Shown one piece after another: positions 21,908 to 26,436 of a DNA stretch of 26,436 nt (position 1 is its first letter; each line of letters opens with the position of its first letter). The notes under the pieces are model-generated. The model ran no database searches. It saw only the letters and a program-made list of their open reading frames with translations, and was not told where the DNA came from. This stretch comes from RGIG1995 sp045645205 (GTDB taxonomy: Bacteria; Bacillota; Clostridia; Oscillospirales; CAG-272), in NCBI GenBank assembly GCA_045645205.1, contig JAZRIJ010000069.1, positions 1 to 26,436 on the forward strand, read 5' to 3'. Position numbers and translations under genes: made by a program.

Positions 21908-22990
21908 TTAATGATTCCAAGTATAATCGTTTACACTTGCTAAATAAACATCTGCATATTTACCTTCATTATTGTTGCGTGTGATAAAGATGTTTTCAGC
22001 GTCGATATTCTTAAATGCTTTGTATGCATCACATTTAACAGTTGTGCCAACAGGAAGGTTAACTGAAAGGCTTTCTTTTGGAGTCTCAACTACATTATCA
22101 ATTCCTGTTTGCTTATTATAGTCACCTTTTGCAAAATGGAATCTGTACGCAACAAAGAAGTTGTTAACATCAGTTTCAAGATGGAAATCTGAAGCGTCGC
22201 AGTTTACGATAATTGTTTTGGCATAGTTATCTATAATATCAATACCTTTAACAGTATATCTTTCAGGATCCTTAAGAGCTTCTTCTTTCAACTTATTAAA
22301 TTCATTTCTATGAACTGCTTTAAATGTGTATACAACGCTTCCGGCAAGGCCATTACCGTTATCATCATAAATACCATTTTCCCAGTTAACTGAACACATC
22401 TGGAAATAATATTCTTTACCTACTACAACAGTTTTAATATTGCCGTCATAGTAAATCTTACCGTCTTCAAATCTTACTGCCATTTTCTTTGCAGTATCAA
22501 TTCTGATATTAACGGTTTCTTCAGCAGGAGCGGAAGGCGCTTCAGGAACGGAAGGTTTTTCCGGAGCAGAAGGTTTTTCCGGTTCTTCTTTCTCACCGGG
22601 GATCACGTAACCGTATACGTGCCAGTTATTCTGTTCTTTAACGATATAGTACCAAACTACCGTATCGCCTTCTTTAACGTATTTATTAAGGTTGGACGGT
22701 TCTTTAAGGATGACGCTGCTATCAAAGCCATCCTCGTTTAACATACCGGTTTGTGGAATACCGGTGATATCAATTTTACTTGAAGAAATGTTCTTAGCAA
22801 ATTTCTTGCCTTCCCCAATAAGTTCATCAGGATGAACCATACCTTCTGTTGAAAGATGGAACTTAGCATTTTCAAATTTTCCGTTTGGTTGATCACTACC
22901 ATTACCGGGTTTAGTTAACGCAAACACCGGAACGTTACATAAACCAACCATAAGAATACATACCAAAAAGATTGAAATAATTTTTTTCAT
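21908..22990 (-). CDS. Secreted protein under c-di-GMP riboswitch control
   Basis: The protein has 360 residues. A Sec signal peptide (MKKIISIFLVCILMVGLCN) is probably cut after VFA (residue 24). An N-terminal domain (about 30-132) is followed by a Pro/Glu/Lys spacer (about 132-157, with PEKPSAPEKPSVPEAPSAP) and a C-terminal beta-rich domain (about 160-360). There is no LPxTG anchor, TM helix or known catalytic motif, so it is either released or held non-covalently at the surface. Secreted proteins behind c-di-GMP riboswitches in Clostridia are often adhesion or matrix factors; assigning that here is inference. The ribosome site is AAGGA about 10 bases before the ATG. Riboswitch B lies upstream and riboswitch A follows it. 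Confidence 0.8.
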   Translation of the reverse strand: MKKIISIFLVCILMVGLCNVPVFALTKPGNGSDQPNGKFENAKFHLSTEGMVHPDELIGEGKKFAKNISSSKIDITGIPQTGMLNEDGFDSSVILKEPSNLNKYVKEGDTVVWYYIVKEQNNWHVYGYVIPGEKEEPEKPSAPEKPSVPEAPSAPAEETVNIRIDTAKKMAVRFEDGKIYYDGNIKTVVVGKEYYFQMCSVNWENGIYDDNGNGLAGSVVYTFKAVHRNEFNKLKEEALKDPERYTVKGIDIIDNYAKTIIVNCDASDFHLETDVNNFFVAYRFHFAKGDYNKQTGIDNVVETPKESLSVNLPVGTTVKCDAYKAFKNIDAENIFITRNNNEGKYADVYLASVNDYTWNH

Positions 22991-23025
22991 AACAGCATTT
23001 TCCTTTCAATAATTTACTTTGCAAA

Positions 23026-23082
23026 ATAAAAAAGATTGCACAAATAAAAGGATCCCACCGAACCCCAATATTTCTGCAACCT
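23026..23082 (-). terminator. Expression-platform terminator of riboswitch B
   Basis: On the minus strand AGGTTGCA (23082-23075) pairs with TGCAATCT (23040-23033), enclosing a weaker GGATCC-containing region, followed by a T-run. The 5' strand again overlaps the aptamer end. Confidence 0.8.
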
Positions 23083-23152
23083 GACAATCATAGCTATTAA
23101 GCGTTAGACTCATGGCTTTGCGTCGTAAGCTTTCGCCTACTTTGCCCTATAT
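23076..23152 (-). promoter_or_regulatory. c-di-GMP-I (GEMM-I) riboswitch B, upstream of the secreted-protein gene
   Basis: The same GEMM-I core is present on the minus strand: AGGGCAAAG, hairpin GTAGGC-GAAA-GCTTAC, GACGCAAAGCC, the ATGAGTCTAACGC arm, ATAGCTATGA and TCAGGTTGC. The core and P3 arm are nearly identical to riboswitch A, while the P2 hairpins differ by compensating bases (ACAGG/CCTGT against GTAGG/CTTAC), which supports the fold. It sits 16 bases or so downstream of a sigma-A type promoter. Confidence 0.92.
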
Positions 23153-23161
23153 TGTAATTGT

Positions 23162-23190
23162 AGTTTAACACGCTTTTTATAAAAATGCAA
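23162..23190 (-). promoter_or_regulatory. Promoter for riboswitch B and the secreted-protein gene
   Basis: On the minus strand TTGCAT (23190-23185), a 17-base spacer and TAAACT (23167-23162) place the transcription start within a few bases of the aptamer 5' end. Confidence 0.7.
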
Positions 23191-23215
23191 GCCTTTTTTA
23201 AAAAATTTTTTAGAG

Positions 23216-23245
23216 TTGACTTTTTTTACTTACATGGTGTATACT
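23216..23245 (+). promoter_or_regulatory. Sigma-A type promoter of the DivIVA-like gene
   Basis: TTGACT (23216-23221), an 18-base spacer and TATACT (23240-23245) lie about 45 bases before the start codon. It diverges from the riboswitch B promoter; the -35 elements are only 25 bases apart. Confidence 0.75.
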
Positions 23246-23290
23246 GCTCGTATACAATCTGAATAGTTTTAGAATGGTGTGAAGGTTATA

Positions 23291-24361
23291 ATGAATTTTA
23301 AAAAATCTTTTTTTGGCGGATATAACAAAGCGGCCGTTGATGCATTTATTGAACAACGCAATGAAAAAATTGATAGTCTTAAAGAAAAAGAATCTACTCT
23401 TACAGATACTATAGCACATAAAAATTCAGAAATAGCCAATCTTTCTTTAGAGATTGAAAAAATGAAATCAGAAATAGAAAAAATAAATGCAGAAAACAGC
23501 GCTTTGAAAATTGAAGTGAATAAAAGTCATTTGGTTTTCGAAAATGTCGCTAAAATATACGAGCGAGCTTATGGTGCAGGCCATAACATTGTCTTGGATT
23601 TAAAAAGCCATTCAGACCAAATGATAGATCATATGAACCAGTTGTTTTATGCTGCTTCGAATAATGTCAACGAAGCCATCACAAAGCAAGACAATTTAAA
23701 ACAAGAACTTACTTCATTATATGCAAAAACCAATTCAATTATTGATGAATTAACCAATAATACCAACGCTCTATTCAAAAGTGCCGAAGATTACATTGCT
23801 GTTTTTGAAGTTTTAGAAAATATTAAAGCAAACACTGATGAACACGTCGAAACTCATTTGAAGGAGTTTGAAGAGTTCGCATCAGAATTTTTAACAACCG
23901 AAGAAATCAAAGAAGGCAATACTGTTGCAATGATTTCTGATGACGATGCAGTCCCTTCCCTAATTGAAGATGAACAGATGATTTCACCAAGCGCGGAAAG
24001 TGATGAAACTGTCATTCCTGTTATCTATGAGGTGAAAGATGATATTGTTTCTGAAGCAAACGAAGGCTCTTTTTCTCAACAAGAAGAAAAAGGACAAACT
24101 GATTTGTCTCACGAAGAAAAAGCGGAAGATGAAATCTCCGACGCTACGATTCAGGAAGAAATTGCAACACTAACAGATATAAAATCATCCGCAGAGGAAG
24201 TAATTACTCCTGTTGTAAAATTGCAAGAAGCAGATAACACTACCATCATAGAGGAAAACAAATCACAAAAGTTTACTCAATTTGGCAGAAAAAGCAGAGT
24301 ATCCTCCGCAAGCCGTGAAGAACTTATCAGAAAAGCATTATTAAAAAACGGTGGATTTTGA
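23291..24361 (+). CDS. DivIVA-like coiled-coil protein
   Basis: The protein has 356 residues from the ATG at 23291 (GAAGG box upstream; the GTG at 23279 is not needed). The first 20 residues (MNFKKSFFGGYNKAAVDAFI) match the DivIVA/GpsB N-terminal lipid-binding motif with its GY-N-x-x-x-V-D-x-F core. A long coiled coil follows (about 20-75), then a second helical segment (about 85-200, VFENVAKIYERAYGAGHNIV), a very acidic disordered stretch (about 210-325) and a basic tail ending ALLKNGGF. DivIVA proteins bind curved membrane at poles and septa and recruit partners. It diverges from the c-di-GMP genes and could position the glycan machinery, but that link is inference from neighbourhood only. 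Confidence 0.75.
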   Translation: MNFKKSFFGGYNKAAVDAFIEQRNEKIDSLKEKESTLTDTIAHKNSEIANLSLEIEKMKSEIEKINAENSALKIEVNKSHLVFENVAKIYERAYGAGHNIVLDLKSHSDQMIDHMNQLFYAASNNVNEAITKQDNLKQELTSLYAKTNSIIDELTNNTNALFKSAEDYIAVFEVLENIKANTDEHVETHLKEFEEFASEFLTTEEIKEGNTVAMISDDDAVPSLIEDEQMISPSAESDETVIPVIYEVKDDIVSEANEGSFSQQEEKGQTDLSHEEKAEDEISDATIQEEIATLTDIKSSAEEVITPVVKLQEADNTTIIEENKSQKFTQFGRKSRVSSASREELIRKALLKNGGF

Positions 24362-24449
24362 CTCTATATAAAAACCCCCTTCGGCTTTTGTAATCAGTCA
24401 GAATGATTGAATTGTATGGATAATTCAAATCATATGGAGGATTACTAAA

Positions 24450-24753
24450 ATGACAAAATTTTCCCGAAGTACATGGCATCAAAGACAAACTTGCTAATGG
24501 AAACACGAAATTGTGTGGCAAAGAAAAACGTGATGAATTGCTTTCGTCGTGTTTAGATATTAAGATGTTTAACGATAGTGCTTCGGAATATTATTTTGTC
24601 GGCACAATAGGAAGCGGAATGCGATAGTTAATCAATAGAGCTGCAAATATACGAAAGATTGAGCCTTTTGAAGATTTCTTAAAAATTGTTCTTGCATTTT
24701 TCGCAGAAATGTGTATAACAGATTGCGGAATAAATGTTCTTAACCCAAATTGA
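24450..24753 (+). pseudogene. Decayed small gene (frameshift plus in-frame amber)
   Basis: A good start (ATGGAGG box at 24434-24440, ATG at 24450) opens MTKF, then the frame shifts at a TTTT run. Removing one T gives MTKFPEVHGIKDKLANGN, running on to ATIGSGMR-like TIGSGMR, a TAG, then LINRAANIRKIEPFEDFLKI to a TGA at 24751-24753. Continuous protein-like sequence on both sides of the TAG shows a once intact gene of about 100 codons. The family is not recognised. Confidence 0.55.
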
Positions 24754-24784
24754 ATATGTGTCCCGACGGAATGGTTGAGATGAA

Positions 24785-24898
24785 ACAGGCCACGTAATTC
24801 CATCTCCGGATCAAATACTTTAAATAACCAGCTGTGTTAATCCAAACTTGCTTTATGCAGATGCGAGAGGCCACTGGCAAGATAGCACTCAGAAATGA
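24785..24898 (+). pseudogene. Further decayed coding fragment
   Basis: One frame reads TGHVIPSPDQIL, a TAA (24821-24823), then ITSCVNPNLLYADARGHW and DSTQK to a TGA at 24896-24898. Composition looks coding, but there is no start and an internal stop. It may be the tail of the gene remnant just upstream: both share a similar stretch at 24736-24752 and 24834-24850 encoding Asn-Pro-Asn. Confidence 0.35.
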
Positions 24899-25190
24899 AG
24901 GCTTTCTTGTCGGCGGCTTTTTTGTTTCTCATTTAATTTTGGTTATTTGAAAACTGCCCCCAAAAATCCGGGGTAAAGTGAAATTGAAAAGGTGAATTTT
25001 TTATTTTCTCGAAAAAACTTTTTGCAAAACTATGCAAATTTAACCGCATTTTTGACGTTATGTGAGACCTGCTAATAAAAGTCAAGAGGTAATTTAAGAA
25101 AATTGTTGTGGAGAAAAATGACCGCACTTAGTTGAGCCGCTTTGCGTCTCGTTTTTGAAACGGCGGCGTTCCACTCGGTTTTAGCAAGCA
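24899..25190. other. Gene-free AT-rich stretch next to the IS110 remnant
   Basis: No plausible gene is seen on either strand. A short CCCC/GGGG inverted repeat lies near 24957-24973 and a T-run near 24920. The part next to 25190 is probably the non-coding 3' end of the IS110-family element; IS110 elements lack terminal inverted repeats, so the end cannot be placed. Confidence 0.4.
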
Positions 25191-26078
25191 TCAACCTTCC
25201 TCTAAAGTATCCAGATAGGCTTTTACTGTTGCATAGTAGATGCGTAGGAACTTGTTTTCGGAAGCCATCATGTACACCCGATATGGATTGCCTTCTGCTC
25301 TCTTTTTGTCAATGAACTGGTATACGGGCTCATCGACAGGAGATTGCTGCAAGATAACACTCATTACTAGAAATAACGTCCTGCGTAGCGCAGGAGATCC
25401 ACGCTTTGTTATTCGCTTGTGGTTGTTTGTGACCTGACCGGAATCATTCGGCGGCGAGTCAAGGCCAGCAAAAGCCACCAGAGCCTTCTTGGAGTGAAAG
25501 CGGCGAATATCACCAATCTCGGCCATAAGCTGTGGACCAAGTGCCGGACCGACACCAAATATCTTCATGACGACAGGATACTCCGGCAAGGAAGCAGCTA
25601 ATTCCTGCATTTCCTTTTTCAGAGCTGCTATGGCTGCAGAAGTAGATTGGAGTTGTGATACAGCTTGTTCAATCAAAAGCTTTGCAGTAGCCGTCTTAGG
25701 CATGACAGAGAACTGTCCACAGGCTTCTGTGTAAATATCAAAAGCCTTTTCCTGGCTAAAGTTATAGCCGTGTTTTCTGCACCACTTTTGGTACTTTGTG
25801 ATAAAAGCTTTTTCAGAAAGGCCGCTGACACATTCACAATGCCAGAAAGCAGCTATAAAATCCACCCACTTTTCGCTGCCATCAGCCCGCGGAGAGCTTG
25901 CAAACAAGCGATTAGCATCAGGAAAAGCTGTATCAAGCAAGGAAATAAGGTTGTTCTTGAGTGTGGTCTGCACTTTAGTGTACTGCTGGTATTGCCGGTA
26001 GCAATTCTTCAGCATAAGTCGGGTGTCCTCTTCCGGGACATACCTCGGTAGTTCAAGCCATTGATCAAGACGAGATAT
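25191..26078 (-). mobile_element. IS110-family transposase, 5'-truncated
   Basis: The minus-strand frame is open from 26078 (just after an in-frame TAA) to the TGA at 25193-25191. It reads through LDQWLELPRYVPEEDTRLML before the internal ATG at 26015. The C-terminal two-thirds contain the Transposase_20 (IS116/IS110/IS902) region: IFGVGPALGPQLMAEIGDI, KKALVAFAGLDSPPNDSG and KRGSPALRRTLFLV, with the Ser used in catalysis in that region. The N-terminal DEDD RuvC-like nuclease domain (about the first 100 residues) is missing, so the copy should be inactive. Its 5' end abuts a disrupted DUF4956-like gene, showing where the element or a later deletion cut it. Confidence 0.85.
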
Positions 26079-26145
26079 TTAATGCGACAGTTTCAAGGTG
26101 TAATTCACCGTTTGTTTCAAATAATTCGAAAAGTTTATCTTTCAT
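26065..26145 (-). pseudogene. N-terminal fragment of a DUF4956-like membrane protein
   Basis: ATG at 26145 with GGAGG (26158-26154) opens MKDKLFELFETNGELHLETV and ALNIS, then meets the IS110 fragment near 26070 and stops at 26067-26065. The start resembles DUF4956 proteins, which often lie directly after VTC-domain genes; here the upstream gene is a VTC gene whose stop overlaps the ribosome site. The remaining roughly 180 residues, including the TM helices, are lost from this window. Confidence 0.5.
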
Positions 26146-26157
26146 TTGTTTTTCCTC

Positions 26158-26436
26158 CTATATATGTGTTTGGTATGCGTTTTGTCTTGCCAAAACGTAT
26201 TTGCTTACCGAAAGCTCACTTTTATCCGTACTGTTTATAAGTTCTTTTAGGTAGCCAAGCAGAAAACCATTGAACTTAACCTATAAAACCACGTCATAAG
26301 GGTCAAGTACGGGATTCATATTCAAATTGGGATTGAAAAGATCAAAACTGCTTTCAGTGGAAACGATTTTATTATCAAAGGTGATACGAATTTTATTTTC
26401 CTTAGCAATAAAGGCTTTGCGGTTATATTCAACAAT
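26158..26436 (-). pseudogene. VTC-domain (polyphosphate polymerase-like) protein, C-terminal part with internal amber
   Basis: The frame runs off the right edge. It reads IVEYNRKAFIAKENKIRITF, DLFNPNLNMN, DPYDVVL, a TAG (26283-26281), then VKFNGFLLGYLKEL, SVSKYVLAR and a TAG stop at 26160-26158. In VTC domains the VxLEVKFNGFLP-type strand carries a catalytic/metal Glu exactly where the TAG stands, and SxSKYxxAR is the following conserved Lys/Arg motif. The TAG thus replaces that Glu. VTC proteins polymerise polyphosphate or act as related tunnel enzymes, and in Firmicutes they often pair with DUF4956 and CotH genes. Confidence 0.75.

Noticed and set aside
24362..24400. Terminator after the DivIVA-like gene (CCCCCTTCGGC)
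   Set aside because: The stem does not pair well (CCCCC against GG only) and the T-run is short.
1..26436. CRISPR array, rRNA genes, prophage structural genes
   Set aside because: No regularly spaced direct repeats, no rRNA sequence and no phage structural motifs were seen.

Overview
The window looks like chromosomal DNA of a spore-forming, anaerobic Clostridia-type Firmicute (Oscillospiraceae-like). The reasons are an alpha/beta-type small acid-soluble spore protein, Pdu-like bacterial microcompartment (BMC) shell genes, a clostridial-style S1-domain protein, a YgiQ-type radical SAM protein, strong AGGAGG ribosome binding sites, and a tRNA-Arg with encoded CCA. All family names are recognised by eye; no database was searched.

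Left part (1-8580, GC-richer). 1-2275 is the end of a BMC operon: the tail of a zinc-type alcohol dehydrogenase, two near-identical hexamer shell proteins, a pentamer vertex protein, and a class II ketose-bisphosphate aldolase whose C-terminal tail looks like a cargo-targeting peptide. A Thr-rich lipoprotein, a short AT-rich patch of foreign remnants and palindromic repeats next to tRNA-Arg(CCG), ygiQ, and a convergent S1-domain gene follow. A structured RNA candidate with a terminator then precedes a 50-residue small protein and the spore protein gene.

Right part (about 8585-26436, AT-rich, mostly minus strand). Base composition changes just past the spore-protein terminator, where a C-terminal gene remnant lies. 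From there to 21757 runs an eight-gene operon read right to left: Asn/Ser-rich lipoprotein, 66-residue coiled coil, 7TM HD-GYP c-di-GMP phosphodiesterase, a 997-residue membrane-anchored protein, a HEAT-repeat membrane protein, a processive family 2 glycosyltransferase, and two exported TIM-barrel glycoside hydrolase-like proteins. Gaps are 12 bp or less, or the genes overlap. A c-di-GMP-I (GEMM-I) riboswitch with an intrinsic terminator sits before the first gene. A second c-di-GMP-I riboswitch, with its own promoter and terminator, precedes an upstream secreted protein gene. Divergent from it is a DivIVA-like coiled-coil gene.

The best candidate for an undescribed system is this 13-kb c-di-GMP-controlled glycan synthesis and export locus. 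The inferred circuit is that c-di-GMP sets transcription through the riboswitches, the operon's own HD-GYP enzyme hydrolyses the signal (feedback), the glycosyltransferase with HEAT partner makes a polysaccharide, and three related exported proteins process or hold it. The 997-residue protein carries a catalytically dead version of the same barrel.

The right end (24362-26436) is decayed: a frameshifted and amber-interrupted gene, a 5'-truncated IS110-family transposase, a DUF4956-like gene cut at residue ~25, and a VTC-domain (polyphosphate polymerase-like) gene with an internal amber codon.
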